Source: CAIKZZ01 sp036742455
GTDB taxonomy: Bacteria; Pseudomonadota; Gammaproteobacteria; Steroidobacterales; Steroidobacteraceae
Assembly (NCBI GenBank): GCA_036742455.1
Contig: DAINQU010000006.1
Span: 92,380 to 156,379 of the forward strand
Length of the DNA stretch: 64,000 nt
Direction: 5' to 3'
The notes under the pieces: model-generated
Databases searched by the model: none
What the model was told of the DNA's origin: nothing
The model's input: only the letters and a program-made list of their open reading frames with translations
In this document: positions 14,430 to 24,354 of the stretch, in pieces
How the letters are laid out: the number at the start of each line of letters is the position of its first letter
Numbering within the stretch: the stretch's first letter is position 1
Made by a program: the position numbers and the translations under genes

Positions 14430-15830
14430 ATGTATTTGCAGCGGCTCGGTTTACGAGCGCTGCCGTTCCGGTTAACGCCGGACGCAGCGTTTTATTATCC
14501 TGCCAGAGGCCACGCAGCGCCGTGGGCCGCGCTGGGCGACGTTCTCGTGAAAGCTGGCGGGCTTACCGCTTTGATCGGCCCGTGCGGCACAGGCAAGACG
14601 CTACTGCTGCAGCGACTGCGGAACGGCCTACCGACCAACGTCTCGTCCGCTCATTTCAACCAGTCACCCGCGACGGCCAGTGAATTGGTGCATGGCCTCC
14701 TCGTGCAGTTCGGTCATCGCGTCACACTGACCGGTGCGGCACTCGGCGATGCGCTCACGACCATTCTGTGGGGACGTGAGGCCGTCGAGCAGCGGACAGT
14801 CATCACGATCGATAACGGTCACTGCTGCACTCCACCGGTGCTGAACGCGTTGGTCGAGCACATCGCCGCCTTCCCGCACGTGGCGGTGGTGCTCGTCGGT
14901 GAGCCGGCGTTGCAGACGGCGCTGCTGGCGGCGACCGCCGGACAAACCTGCGCGCTACGCGTCCACGCGGTCGAGGCGTTGCACGCGGACGAGGTGGGTG
15001 AGTATCTGCAACATCGGCTCGATGTCGCCGGCGCTGCGGGACGACGCGTGTTCCAGAGCAGCGCAGCAGACATGCTGATGCGGATCACGGACGGTGTCCC
15101 CAAACAGATCAATCGCTACGCGGACGGTGCGATGACCGCGGCGTTTGACGCCATGCGGGACAGCGTCACCGCGGAGGATGTGCGGGCGGCTGCACACCTA
15201 CTGGGCACGATCGATGCGGCACTCCAGCGACAACGCCCCACGTACGTTCCTGTCGCCGCAGCGGAGCCGCCTACTGACCCGGGGTCGCTCCCCACCGCCG
15301 ATCGGCTCGCCCTGTCCGACGAGGTTTTTGCTGCGGTGGCCACGTCGCGTACCGCGGTTGAATCGGCCTACGTGGACTGGCAAGCCGCCGTGGCGGCTGA
15401 TCTCGCGGCGGATCTCGCCATTGATCTCATGGCCGATGTCGAGCCGGACCTCGCGTCTGACCTCGGGGAGAACGCCATCGGGGGGCTGAAGAACCCGGTG
15501 GATAACGCGACGACCGCGGCGCGGAGCGCGCGGTATCGCCTTCACCTCGAGCAGGGGGGTGTGCTCGAGCGCACGATTGATTTGACCGAGGGGGTGCTGA
15601 CCATCGGCCGCTCGAGTCAGAACGATCTACAGATTCCGTCGCGGTACGTGAGCCGCCTGCACTGCACGATCACCCGGGATGGGACTCACCTGCTGATCGA
15701 GGATTTGGACAGCACGAACGGCGTTTATCTGCGCGGCGAACCCGTCTGGCGCGAGCCGTTGCAGCCAGGGGACGTAATCCAGATTGGGATCCACGAACTG
15801 CGCATCGAACGGGTCGACGCGCAGCGCTGA
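14430..15830 (+). CDS. ExeA/GspA-type AAA+ ATPase fused to a C-terminal FHA domain
   Basis: The 466-residue protein has an ExeA-like ATPase at residues 1-260. Its lead-in MYLQRLGLRALPFRLTPDAA resembles ExeA, and it has a Walker A at GPCGTGKT (about residues 50-57). The Walker B region reads VITIDNGHCC, where family members usually have a DEAQ/DEAH. A variable acidic Ala/Asp/Leu linker follows (about 265-370, with repeated ADLA/DLAS units). The C-terminal FHA domain (about 375-462) has LTIGRSSQNDL, SRYVSRLHC and STNG, the phosphothreonine-binding residues. ExeA assists assembly of type II secretion; no secretion genes are nearby. The role is unknown, perhaps ATPase control by a phosphoprotein. 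It is 73 nt after purK and convergent with tldD (1-nt gap). Confidence 0.82.
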   Translation: MYLQRLGLRALPFRLTPDAAFYYPARGHAAPWAALGDVLVKAGGLTALIGPCGTGKTLLLQRLRNGLPTNVSSAHFNQSPATASELVHGLLVQFGHRVTLTGAALGDALTTILWGREAVEQRTVITIDNGHCCTPPVLNALVEHIAAFPHVAVVLVGEPALQTALLAATAGQTCALRVHAVEALHADEVGEYLQHRLDVAGAAGRRVFQSSAADMLMRITDGVPKQINRYADGAMTAAFDAMRDSVTAEDVRAAAHLLGTIDAALQRQRPTYVPVAAAEPPTDPGSLPTADRLALSDEVFAAVATSRTAVESAYVDWQAAVAADLAADLAIDLMADVEPDLASDLGENAIGGLKNPVDNATTAARSARYRLHLEQGGVLERTIDLTEGVLTIGRSSQNDLQIPSRYVSRLHCTITRDGTHLLIEDLDSTNGVYLRGEPVWREPLQPGDVIQIGIHELRIERVDAQR

Positions 15831-15831
15831 C

Positions 15832-17316
15832 TCAACCCGTCCCGCCGACCGTCAATCCATCGACTCGGACCGTCGGCAAGCCCACACCCACGGGAATCGA
15901 CTGCCCTTCCTTGCCGCAGTTACCGACGCCGGCGTCAATCTTCAGATCATTGCCTAACATGCTGACACGCTGCAGCACTTCCGGTCCGGAGCCAATCAAC
16001 GAGGCACCTTTGACCGGCCGCGTGATGCGGCCGTTTTCGATCATGTACGCTTCGCTCGTGGAAAACACGAATTTGCCGCTGGTGGTGTCGACCTGGCCGC
16101 CACCAAAGTTGACCGCATACAACCCACGATCGACCGAGCGAATGATTTCCGCAGGATCGTGCGGGCCGGGCAGCATGTAGGTATTGGTCATGCGCGGCAG
16201 CGTGGCGTGCGCGAACGATTCCCGTCGACCGTTGCCGGTCGATCCGGTACCCATCAGACGACCGTTCAGACGATCCTGCATATAGCCCGTCAGTACGCCC
16301 TCCTCAATCAGCGTAGTGCACCGGGTGGGCGTGCCCTCGTCATCGATGCTCAAGGAGCCGCGCCGACGTGCCAACGTGCCGTCGTCAACCACGGTGCACA
16401 ACGGGCTCGCGACCGTTTCGCCCATTCGACCCGAGAACGCCGACGTGCCCTTGCGGTTGAAGTCGCCCTCCAGCGGGTGACCGACCGCTTCGTGCAGCAT
16501 GACCCCCGGCCAGCCGTTCGCAAGGACCACGGTCATGGTGCCCGCAGGTGCCGGAATGGCCTCGAGATTGACGCTCGCCGCGTGGATCGCCTGGCGGGGG
16601 AGATCCTTCACATCGGGATGACGCAGCAACTCCTCGAGGGAGTAGCGACCTCCCATGCCGACGTAACCTTGCTCGCGCCGGCCATCCGATTCCAGGATCA
16701 CCGACAAGTTCACGCGCACCAAGGGGCGCACATCGGCGGCCAGCACGCCTTGCGAGTTCACGACGAGCACGATCTCGTAAGACCCGGCCAGACTGGCCAT
16801 GACCTGACGGACGCGCGGATCCAACGCGCGTGTCGATCGATCCAGTGACTGTAAGAACTCTATCTTGTCCGCATCGGCGAGCGAGGTGATCGGATCCAGT
16901 GGCTGGTACAGCGACGGCACGACTCGAGGGCTGCCAATCCGTATGCCGGCCGCGCCCGGGGTGGCCGTTGCACCGCCGTGCCGCACGATCGCACGCGCCG
17001 CTCGGGCCGCTTCGATCAGCGCGGTTTCGCCCAACTCATCGGAGTAGGCAAGACCCGTCCGCTCGCCGGCCATGGCACGCACGCCGACGCCTTGGTCGAT
17101 GCTGTGCGATCCTTCTTTGACGATCCCGTCTTCCAGCGCCCACGACTCGTCGCGCGACCATTGAAAATACAATTCCGCCTCGTCGAGCGCATGCTCGTGC
17201 ATGAGGCCGAGCGCGTGCTCAAGCTTCGGCAGCGTCAAGCCCGCGGGCTCCAAAATCGTGGCTTGGGCGAGCGTATACGGATCCAGTTCAGTCACGGCGT
17301 TCAAAGCAAACCTCAC
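15832..17316 (-). CDS. tldD: metalloprotease catalytic subunit TldD
   Basis: TldD is the zinc-bearing partner of PmbA/TldE. The 494-residue product shows HEAVGHPLEGDFNRKGTSAF with the HEXXXH metal motif, ESWALEDGIVKEGSHSIDQG near the N terminus, TGNGRRESFAHATLPRMTNT and the C-terminal GNCGKEGQSIPVGVG. The GTG at 17316 overlaps the stop of the upstream nitrilase gene as GTGA; a second GTG at 17295 is possible. It is the last gene of the long minus-strand cluster. Its partner gene pmbA is 3.6 kb away on the same strand, separated by four plus-strand genes. Confidence 0.95.
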   Translation of the reverse strand: MRFALNAVTELDPYTLAQATILEPAGLTLPKLEHALGLMHEHALDEAELYFQWSRDESWALEDGIVKEGSHSIDQGVGVRAMAGERTGLAYSDELGETALIEAARAARAIVRHGGATATPGAAGIRIGSPRVVPSLYQPLDPITSLADADKIEFLQSLDRSTRALDPRVRQVMASLAGSYEIVLVVNSQGVLAADVRPLVRVNLSVILESDGRREQGYVGMGGRYSLEELLRHPDVKDLPRQAIHAASVNLEAIPAPAGTMTVVLANGWPGVMLHEAVGHPLEGDFNRKGTSAFSGRMGETVASPLCTVVDDGTLARRRGSLSIDDEGTPTRCTTLIEEGVLTGYMQDRLNGRLMGTGSTGNGRRESFAHATLPRMTNTYMLPGPHDPAEIIRSVDRGLYAVNFGGGQVDTTSGKFVFSTSEAYMIENGRITRPVKGASLIGSGPEVLQRVSMLGNDLKIDAGVGNCGKEGQSIPVGVGLPTVRVDGLTVGGTG

Positions 17317-18134
17317 GCGCCCAAGACGCGATTCGAGAGAGCGGGGAATTCGGCGCGCAGACGCCGCAATGCATTCAAATCCACGTCGGCACACACGACG
17401 CCGCTGCCGCGCGGCAGACGCTTCAGCACACGGCCCCACGGATCGATGGCGATCGTGTCGCCGTACGTCTCACGGCCATTCGGGTGTACGCCGGATTGGG
17501 CCGCCGCAAAGACATAGCTCAGATTCTCGATGGCGCGCGCGCGTAACAACGTTTCCCAATGGGCGCGTCCCGTGGGCACGGTAAACGCCGCCGGCATGAC
17601 GAGGATCTCGGCACCCGCCACCATCAAGCGTCGGTACAACTCCGGGAAACGCATGTCGTAGCACACCGACAAGCCGATGCGGCCAATCGGCGTGTCCACC
17701 GTTACCACCTGTTGACCCGGCGCGACGTGGGTGCTCTCACGATAGTTTTCGCCGGGCTTGTCCGGGACGTCCACATCGAACAGGTGAATCTTGTCGTAAC
17801 GCGCCACGCACGTACCGCGGGCATCGTAGACGAGCGTCGTGTTCGTCACGCGCCCATCCGCGGCATCGCTGCGTATCGGCTGCGTCCCGCCGATGAGCGT
17901 GATGCCGTGTCGTTGCGCACTCTGCGCGAGGAAGTCTTGGGTAGGGCCATGACCCATGGCCTCGGCGACCTCGCGTTTATCGATATCGCGCCGCCCGATG
18001 AAATTGAAATTCTCCGGCAACAGTACGACGGCCGCACCCGATTGCGCGGCTCGCGCGATCAGCGGTTCCGCGGTCGCCAGATTGGCGGCCACGTCCGGGC
18101 CGGAGGTCATCTGTACCGCTGCAAAAACACCCAT
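17313..18134 (-). CDS. carbon-nitrogen hydrolase (Nit1/Nit2-type amidase)
   Basis: This 273-residue nitrilase-superfamily protein has all three catalytic residues: Glu in LLPENF (near residue 41), Lys in YDKIHLFDVDVP (near 114) and Cys in SVCYDMRFPE (near 156). Nit-type members act as omega-amidases on alpha-ketoglutaramate or repair deaminated glutathione; substrate choice cannot be told from sequence alone. It lies between yhdP (3-nt gap) and tldD (GTGA overlap), a placement common in non-enteric gammaproteobacteria. Confidence 0.9.
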   Translation of the reverse strand: MGVFAAVQMTSGPDVAANLATAEPLIARAAQSGAAVVLLPENFNFIGRRDIDKREVAEAMGHGPTQDFLAQSAQRHGITLIGGTQPIRSDAADGRVTNTTLVYDARGTCVARYDKIHLFDVDVPDKPGENYRESTHVAPGQQVVTVDTPIGRIGLSVCYDMRFPELYRRLMVAGAEILVMPAAFTVPTGRAHWETLLRARAIENLSYVFAAAQSGVHPNGRETYGDTIAIDPWGRVLKRLPRGSGVVCADVDLNALRRLRAEFPALSNRVLGA

Positions 18135-18137
18135 GCG

Positions 18138-21100
18138 TCAATCCTTCTGTCGTGGAACGGTTGGCACGCCCGTGTCCGGCGCCGGCGGCACCGACTCCGA
18201 GCTCGCAGCCCCGTCCCGGCTGTCGGTCCCAGACTCCTTGCCCGCCTCCGTGACCGGGGCTTTACCGGTCACCTCACGGGCTTCGTTCGCGCCGATCCGA
18301 TCGATGGTGGGCTTGTCCCAGCTGCCGGTAATTCGATAGTACCCGCGCGCGATCCCGCCGAGAGGTTCCTTGAACACGGTCGAGAAGACCAGCAAAGCCG
18401 CACCGATGGCAGGTCCAGCCGCTAACGCACCCGCTGCGGCCAAGGGACCACCGACATGGCCGGTAATTTTGGCGGTCTGATCGTAATCGCGGGCGAGCAA
18501 ACCCGTGCGGCCCACGATGCCGATTTCAGCGGCCGGTCCTTTCAAGACCAGATTCTGCGTGTAGGCGTTGCCCCCTTGAAAGGAGAAGTCGCCGCGAATG
18601 TGGTCGAAGGCAAACCCTTTGTCGGTCAGATCGGAAAAATCCAAGGTCAGGCGGCGCGGCAGTGCGGCGATCGACATCAAGCCAAGCACGCGACCGGCGC
18701 CTGGATTCACGCCCAAGACCTGGCCTTGTTCGACTGCGATATTCACGTTGCCGGTGGCACGGCTAAACAGGCCCAGATCCAAGCTGCCCGGCCAGCCCAG
18801 CACGCCGGACGCATGCGCACGCTTGCCGGTCAGCGTTTGTTGGAATCCCCAAGCATTGAGTGTGTCTTGCACGTCGGTACTGTCAAACACGAAGTTCAAC
18901 GTGCTCGACTGACCGGATGCGCTCTTAATCCAACTGCCTTTCGCCGTTGCCTCGAAAGAATTTCCATGCAGGACGCCGTGGTCCAGCGTGAGTCCGTCCG
19001 CACGGCGCGACAGCGTGGCCTCGAGCGAGCCGAAACGCCGCTTCTGGATCTCGAGATTGCGAACTTTGATGACAATCGGCGGTAACTGCGTGGGGTCGAG
19101 GGCTTCGTCGTCGGTGGACGAGTCGCCCTCGGCGTAATCACCGAGCAGCAGACGATCCATATCCAAGGTGAGCGGCGTGTTCCCGCGCAAATCGTAAGGC
19201 ACCACAATCACACCGCGCGCCGCCGGACTCTCCACCGCAACCCGCCACGCACTGTCACGGTTGCCGAGCGTCAGAGAAACATCCGGAAAATGAAAGCCAA
19301 AGATGCCGAAGCGATCCACGTGCAGCGTACTGCCTGCCAACATATCGCCCACGGCACTGCCGGCTTGCTCCTTGAGACGCACTCTGAGCCATGCCGACAA
19401 GTCGTAATCCGGCAACTTGCCGTCCAACCAGACGCCAGGCCCTTCCCGCAGTAACGGGGCGCCCGCCCCAAAGTGCACGCTGCCACGCACGAACTTCGGT
19501 AGGTCATCGCCCCCCTGCCATTCAAAGACGGCGCCGTCGCGCCCCAATTGACTGCGCAATATCAAGCCGAGCGGCCGCGGTGCATCCCGCTTCATGCCGG
19601 GCGGCACGGGCGTGTCCTCGTCCACCGGAAAGTCGATCGATAATTCCAAGTTGAGCGGCCACTGTGCGTCGGCGGCTTTCGCAAGCGGCGCGGGGAATGC
19701 CGAGGTCATACCCACGAGATTGGACTGCAACTGCACGGTTGCAAGGCCCCAACGCACGTCGACCTCGTGCACGTTCGGACGCGTATCCGGTGGCGCATCG
19801 GCCGGCACCGGATCGGGCGGCAATTGCCATTCGAGACGCGGGAACCGCGCCGAGAGCGTCCAATCGGTGCCACCGGCTAACCAACTGCCTTGATCGATCC
19901 CGAGCGCCGTTTGGACATGATCGCCGAGCACGCGCCCGTCGCCGGTCACGATCAACGCACGCTCCGGGCCTTTGACGTTGATCGTCTTGGCACGGAATCG
20001 CGCCGGGCCACCAAGCACTGTGGCCGAGAGTTTCGGCACGGTCACGTCGCGATTGCGAATCGTGAGGCTACCGACGACATCGCGGGCAGGCTCATCCAAG
20101 CTCGGCACTTTGATGACGTCGTGATCCAAGCGCGCGTCCACCGCGACCAAGCGATCGGCAAAGTGACGGAACGGTAGCACGAGCTTCAAATCACCGTTCA
20201 GGGGCCCCTTGCCACCCAGTTTCATAAAAATGGGCCCGAGCTTGGGACCGACCATCGACGCCTGCAAATACGTCAGTGCGTCGTGCACATCGCCGTCGAA
20301 TTTGGCATCGGCGGTCAATTCGGCCTCTTTGAAATCGGTCATCTCAGCAACGGCCTCGCGCACGTTCAGACCGTGCACGTGTGCCTGACGGGTTCGTGCC
20401 GTGAAACCGTTGTTCTTAAATTCTGCGTCGCCGTCCAAGTCCTCAAGGTCGCCGAACTCGTCGTGAAAGTGCAGTCGCAATTGCTCGAACGCAAATGTGA
20501 TGCGGAAAAGACCGCCACCGTCGCGGAACGGAAAACGGCGAAGATCGCCGGATAACTCTGCTCGACCGGACGGCACCACGCCTGCGATAAAGGCGTGATC
20601 AAGCCATTCCATCGTGTGCTCGGGGATTTTCTTCCCCGGCAAATAGCGCGGCGCATTTTCGGCATGGATGCCGCCAAAGCGAAAATCCAAATCAATATTA
20701 GAGGGCGTCTCCGGATCCGACGGTAAGAAAAACCCGGCATGCCCTTCGGCATGGGCGCCAAGCGACGCCAACGACGCGTTCGTCACGGCGAAGTGCCAGC
20801 CGTCGGATTTCCACGCAATCTCATAGCGCGCGGAGAGCGTCTCCAGTGGAATGGGAGCGCGCATGGCGCGCGCCAGGTCCAGTGATAGGCCGGTGGAGTG
20901 CAATTCACCGGTGGCCCGATCGCCCGCACCGGCGATTACGCCCGACAGCCCCGTGATGCCCGGAATCGCTTCGAAGGCGCCGATACCGACATCCGTAAAG
21001 CGAGCACCACCGTTCATGCGCCAGCCCTGCTGTGCATCGTGCGTCACCGACACGTCCACGCTGGAGAGTTGGCCGCGGGGCGCCAGCGCCAGGCCCATCT

Positions 21101-22199
21101 CACGGGCACGCCCGGCCGGTAACAGCGTCGCCAGCGCGGCGATCGCATCCAGGCTTATGGACGGTGAGCGCAATCGGAACACGCCACCGTCAGCGGCACC
21201 GGGCGCGAAGCGAAACTCAAATTCGCCGCGACGCCACGGGTCATGACCGGGGTTGATCGTCAGGTTCGAGCCCTTCGCGCGCCAGCCTTTGCCGTCGCGA
21301 TCCACGGTCACGCTGCCCTCAAGCGCCGCAAAGCGCCGACCCTCGCTGCCCTCTCCGTCCGACGGTCCGGCCACGCCGGTCAGGGCCAAGGTCGCGGCGA
21401 TGTGCTCGACCGCGGAGCCTTGACCGCCGACGGTCGCGGACAAGTCGCCGTGTCCGGACAGGTGCGCACTCCATCGGGGAATTAACGCGGTCCAACCCGC
21501 GAGAGAGGCCTGCTTCAGCTGTAAGTGGCTCGTCCAACGCAACTGCGTCGGATCCGCCAAATCGCCGTCCAATGCCACGTCGGCCGAGACGCGTGAGGCC
21601 AGCGCTTCGGGTAGGCGCACTTGCGCGGATAACCACAACGAACGCGGGTCCCGTTCCAGATCCAGCGCAACGCGATCCACCTTCCACGCCGGGTCCATCG
21701 TCCTCAGATCGCGTACGGTGACCGTGCTGTCCTCAATTTTGACGTGGCCAATGGGCACTTGGTCGAGCGGGATGTGGGTGTCGTCGTCGGACATCGGGCC
21801 GCCGCGCAACTCGATGCCGTTCTGGGTCAAGAACACGTACAGCTTCGCACCATCCAACACCACGCGACCGGACAGCGGGTGCAGTGTGCGGATTGCGCGC
21901 CAAAAATCGATGCCCACGCGGCCCGAACGTGCCGCGACGACCGCGTTGTGTTGGCCTTTGAGCGTGATGCTCGCGTTGGTGAAGACCAATTCGGGCCCAT
22001 ACAACCCGAGCCGCGCCGTCAGCGAGTCATAAGAAAAGCGCAGTCCGGTCAGCGCTTCGACACGCGACACCAACTGTGGGGCAAGTTCCGGGGACCGTGA
22101 CAGCCAGAGGTCGAGGCCTGCGACCGCGCCGCCCAACAGCAGCAGCAGGAGCGCAAGCGCGATCAACAGCCATTTTGCGATCCGCCTCAGTCTAGACAT
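18138..22199 (-). CDS. yhdP: YhdP family AsmA-like envelope protein
   Basis: This 1353-residue protein has one N-terminal membrane anchor (KWLLIALALLLLLLGGAVAGLDLWL, about residues 8-32) and a very long periplasmic part of beta-rich repeats ending in an AsmA-like C-terminal region. Length and layout match YhdP (1266 residues in E. coli), a bridge-like protein for moving phospholipids to the outer membrane. The ATG at 22199 is chosen because it places the membrane segment at the N terminus; upstream codons overlap rng. It lies 7 nt after rng, and its end is rich in Pro/Ser/Thr (EAGKESGTDS...PPAPDTGVP). Confidence 0.92.
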   Translation of the reverse strand: MSRLRRIAKWLLIALALLLLLLGGAVAGLDLWLSRSPELAPQLVSRVEALTGLRFSYDSLTARLGLYGPELVFTNASITLKGQHNAVVAARSGRVGIDFWRAIRTLHPLSGRVVLDGAKLYVFLTQNGIELRGGPMSDDDTHIPLDQVPIGHVKIEDSTVTVRDLRTMDPAWKVDRVALDLERDPRSLWLSAQVRLPEALASRVSADVALDGDLADPTQLRWTSHLQLKQASLAGWTALIPRWSAHLSGHGDLSATVGGQGSAVEHIAATLALTGVAGPSDGEGSEGRRFAALEGSVTVDRDGKGWRAKGSNLTINPGHDPWRRGEFEFRFAPGAADGGVFRLRSPSISLDAIAALATLLPAGRAREMGLALAPRGQLSSVDVSVTHDAQQGWRMNGGARFTDVGIGAFEAIPGITGLSGVIAGAGDRATGELHSTGLSLDLARAMRAPIPLETLSARYEIAWKSDGWHFAVTNASLASLGAHAEGHAGFFLPSDPETPSNIDLDFRFGGIHAENAPRYLPGKKIPEHTMEWLDHAFIAGVVPSGRAELSGDLRRFPFRDGGGLFRITFAFEQLRLHFHDEFGDLEDLDGDAEFKNNGFTARTRQAHVHGLNVREAVAEMTDFKEAELTADAKFDGDVHDALTYLQASMVGPKLGPIFMKLGGKGPLNGDLKLVLPFRHFADRLVAVDARLDHDVIKVPSLDEPARDVVGSLTIRNRDVTVPKLSATVLGGPARFRAKTINVKGPERALIVTGDGRVLGDHVQTALGIDQGSWLAGGTDWTLSARFPRLEWQLPPDPVPADAPPDTRPNVHEVDVRWGLATVQLQSNLVGMTSAFPAPLAKAADAQWPLNLELSIDFPVDEDTPVPPGMKRDAPRPLGLILRSQLGRDGAVFEWQGGDDLPKFVRGSVHFGAGAPLLREGPGVWLDGKLPDYDLSAWLRVRLKEQAGSAVGDMLAGSTLHVDRFGIFGFHFPDVSLTLGNRDSAWRVAVESPAARGVIVVPYDLRGNTPLTLDMDRLLLGDYAEGDSSTDDEALDPTQLPPIVIKVRNLEIQKRRFGSLEATLSRRADGLTLDHGVLHGNSFEATAKGSWIKSASGQSSTLNFVFDSTDVQDTLNAWGFQQTLTGKRAHASGVLGWPGSLDLGLFSRATGNVNIAVEQGQVLGVNPGAGRVLGLMSIAALPRRLTLDFSDLTDKGFAFDHIRGDFSFQGGNAYTQNLVLKGPAAEIGIVGRTGLLARDYDQTAKITGHVGGPLAAAGALAAGPAIGAALLVFSTVFKEPLGGIARGYYRITGSWDKPTIDRIGANEAREVTGKAPVTEAGKESGTDSRDGAASSESVPPAPDTGVPTVPRQKD

Positions 22200-22206
22200 G
22201 AGGATC

Positions 22207-23673
22207 CTAGAGCAGTACCACGTCGTATTGATCCTCGGCATAGAGGGCTTCGGTCTGCAAGCGTATCGGCTTACCGACCAACACCTCGAGCTCACCCAGC
22301 GCGGCCGACTCCTCATCGAGCAGCATTTCAATCACGTCCTGGTGCGCCAGAACCATCAGACCCTGCACCTCGAATTGGCGCGACTGACGCAACGTCTCGC
22401 GAAAGATTTCGTACACCACCGTTTCGGCCGTCTTTACGAAGCGGCGCCCTTCGCAGGTCGGACAGGCCTGACACAGCAGGTGTTCGAGGCTCTCGCGGGT
22501 TCGCTTGCGCGTCATCTCCACCAAGCCCAAGGGCGAGACTGAGGAAATTTGGGTGCGCGCATGATCGGTCGACAGGCTTTTTTCGAGCGCCTGTAGGACT
22601 TGCCGGCGATGGTCCTCGTCGGTCATGTCGATAAAGTCGATGATGATGATGCCGCCCAAGTTGCGCAGGCGCAGTTGCCGCGCAATCGCGACCGCGGCCT
22701 CAAGATTGGTGCGGAAGATGGTGTCTTCGAGATTGCGATGACCGACGAAAGCTCCCGTGTTCACGTCGATCGTCGTCATCGCTTCGGTCTGGTCGATGAT
22801 GAGATAGCCGCCCGACTTTAAGGGCACTTTCCGATCCAACGCTTTTTGGATTTCATCCTCGACGCCGTACAGATCGAGAATCGGGCGATTCCCCCGGTAC
22901 AACTCAATCTTCTCCAGACTCTCGGGCATAAAGGTGCGCGCGAACTCGAGCATCCGCTCGTGCGCCACCGGCGCATCGACTTGCACCCGTTCGACGCCCC
23001 GCCCGAGTAAATCACGCAACATGCGCACATCGAGCGGTAGATCCTCGTGCACCAACCCGCCGGAGGGCGCACGAAACCCCGCGTCCGATACGACATCCCA
23101 AAGTCGGCGCAGGAACAGCATGTCCGCGCGTAACGCCTCCGGATCGATACCCTCAGCAACGGTACGCACGATGTACCCACCCGGAGTCGTGGCCGCAACG
23201 GATTCCAGATACGTGCGCAGACGCGTTCGTTCCGCTTCCTCCTCGATCCGCGCGGATACGCCGACCCCACGCCCCTGCGGCATGTACACCAAGAAGCGCG
23301 ACGGCAAGGTGATAAACGTCGTCAACCGCGCGCCTTTCGTACCGAGCGGGTCTTTCAAGACTTGAACGAGTAACTCGTCCCCTTCGGTGACGGCCGCTCG
23401 GATATCGTCGGCCGCCGGTGTCTCGAAAACGGCGCCGACATCGTCGCGACGCGCAATGTCCGACACGTGCAGAAAGGCCGTCCGCTCAAGACCGATGTCG
23501 ATAAACGCGGCCTGCATGCCCGGCAGTACGCGCGACACGCGGCCCTTATAAATATTGCCGGTGATACCGCGTCGATTCGCGCGCTCGATATACACCTCTT
23601 GCAGAACGCCGTTCTCCAAGAAGGCGGCGCGACTCTCGCGAGGCGTTACGTTGACCAGAATCTCGGCTGTCAC
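22207..23673 (-). CDS. rng: ribonuclease G
   Basis: RNase G is an endoribonuclease that matures the 5' end of 16S rRNA and turns over some mRNAs. The 488-residue product is almost the E. coli length (489) and starts VTAEILVNVTPRESRAAF, aligned with E. coli MTAELLVNVTP. It has the S1 part GNIYKGRVSRVLPGMQAAFIDIG, the catalytic IDVNTGAFVG and DFIDMTDEDHR segments and the zinc-link CPTCEGRR. The GTG at 23673 overlaps the maf stop as GTGA and has GGGAG 7 nt upstream; an in-frame TTG at 23694 is less likely. Confidence 0.96.
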   Translation of the reverse strand: MTAEILVNVTPRESRAAFLENGVLQEVYIERANRRGITGNIYKGRVSRVLPGMQAAFIDIGLERTAFLHVSDIARRDDVGAVFETPAADDIRAAVTEGDELLVQVLKDPLGTKGARLTTFITLPSRFLVYMPQGRGVGVSARIEEEAERTRLRTYLESVAATTPGGYIVRTVAEGIDPEALRADMLFLRRLWDVVSDAGFRAPSGGLVHEDLPLDVRMLRDLLGRGVERVQVDAPVAHERMLEFARTFMPESLEKIELYRGNRPILDLYGVEDEIQKALDRKVPLKSGGYLIIDQTEAMTTIDVNTGAFVGHRNLEDTIFRTNLEAAVAIARQLRLRNLGGIIIIDFIDMTDEDHRRQVLQALEKSLSTDHARTQISSVSPLGLVEMTRKRTRESLEHLLCQACPTCEGRRFVKTAETVVYEIFRETLRQSRQFEVQGLMVLAHQDVIEMLLDEESAALGELEVLVGKPIRLQTEALYAEDQYDVVLL

Positions 23674-24260
23674 GACTCCGCTCCCGTCTGCCAAATCGGT
23701 AGTCCCGCCGCACGGAGGAGGCCGGCCGTCTCGGCCAGCGGCAATCCCATGACACCGGAGTAACTGCCCTCGATGCGGGTGATGAACGCCGCCGCGAAGC
23801 CCTGCACCGCGTAGCCGCCTGCTTTGCCCATCGGTTCACCGGTGTGCCAGTAACGTTCACGCTCGGCGATGTCCGTCTCGCGAAATGTCACGTGCGTCTC
23901 CGAAACCACCGCCGTCAGACCGGCGGCGGTGCGCAGCGCGACCGCCGTGAGAACTTGGTGGGTCCTGCCCGACAGCGCCGCCAACATCGCCAATCCATCG
24001 CTTTGATCACGCGGCTTGCCAAAGAGTTCCGTGCCTAAGACCACCGCCGTATCCGCCGCGAGCACCGGCAATCCCGCCGCCTGGGCCCATCCCGTCGCGG
24101 CCTTGAGGGCCGTAACCCGTTCGACATAGCGGCGCGGGTCTTCGCCCGCCTGCCGCGTCTCGTCCACGTCCGCCGGTTGGATGGCATGAGGCACCCCAAT
24201 CTGACGCAGCAACTCGGCGCGGCGGGGTGAAGCAGAGGCAAGGAGAAGAACGGGGGTCAT
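23670..24260 (-). CDS. maf: Maf family nucleoside triphosphate pyrophosphatase (dTTP/UTP type, YhdE-like)
   Basis: The 196-residue protein shows the Maf motifs LLASASPRRAELL (residues 6-18), ADVDE, AADTAVVLG and GKAGGYAVQG, and near the end the GSYSGVMGLPL segment. YhdE-type Maf proteins hydrolyse dTTP, UTP and some modified nucleotides, which may guard against their incorporation. The maf-rng-yhdP-tldD order matches the E. coli yhdE-rng-yhdP-tldD cluster. It is separated from rlmH by 94 nt in which I see no promoter or terminator. Confidence 0.93.
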   Translation of the reverse strand: MTPVLLLASASPRRAELLRQIGVPHAIQPADVDETRQAGEDPRRYVERVTALKAATGWAQAAGLPVLAADTAVVLGTELFGKPRDQSDGLAMLAALSGRTHQVLTAVALRTAAGLTAVVSETHVTFRETDIAERERYWHTGEPMGKAGGYAVQGFAAAFITRIEGSYSGVMGLPLAETAGLLRAAGLPIWQTGAES

Positions 24261-24354
24261 GGGCGATGACGGCTACCAATTACAGGCCTTGCAGCATAGC
24301 GTGCCGCGGTGTCCCTCGCAGGGCTGCCACACCCCCAATGCGACGGGCGGTGCG

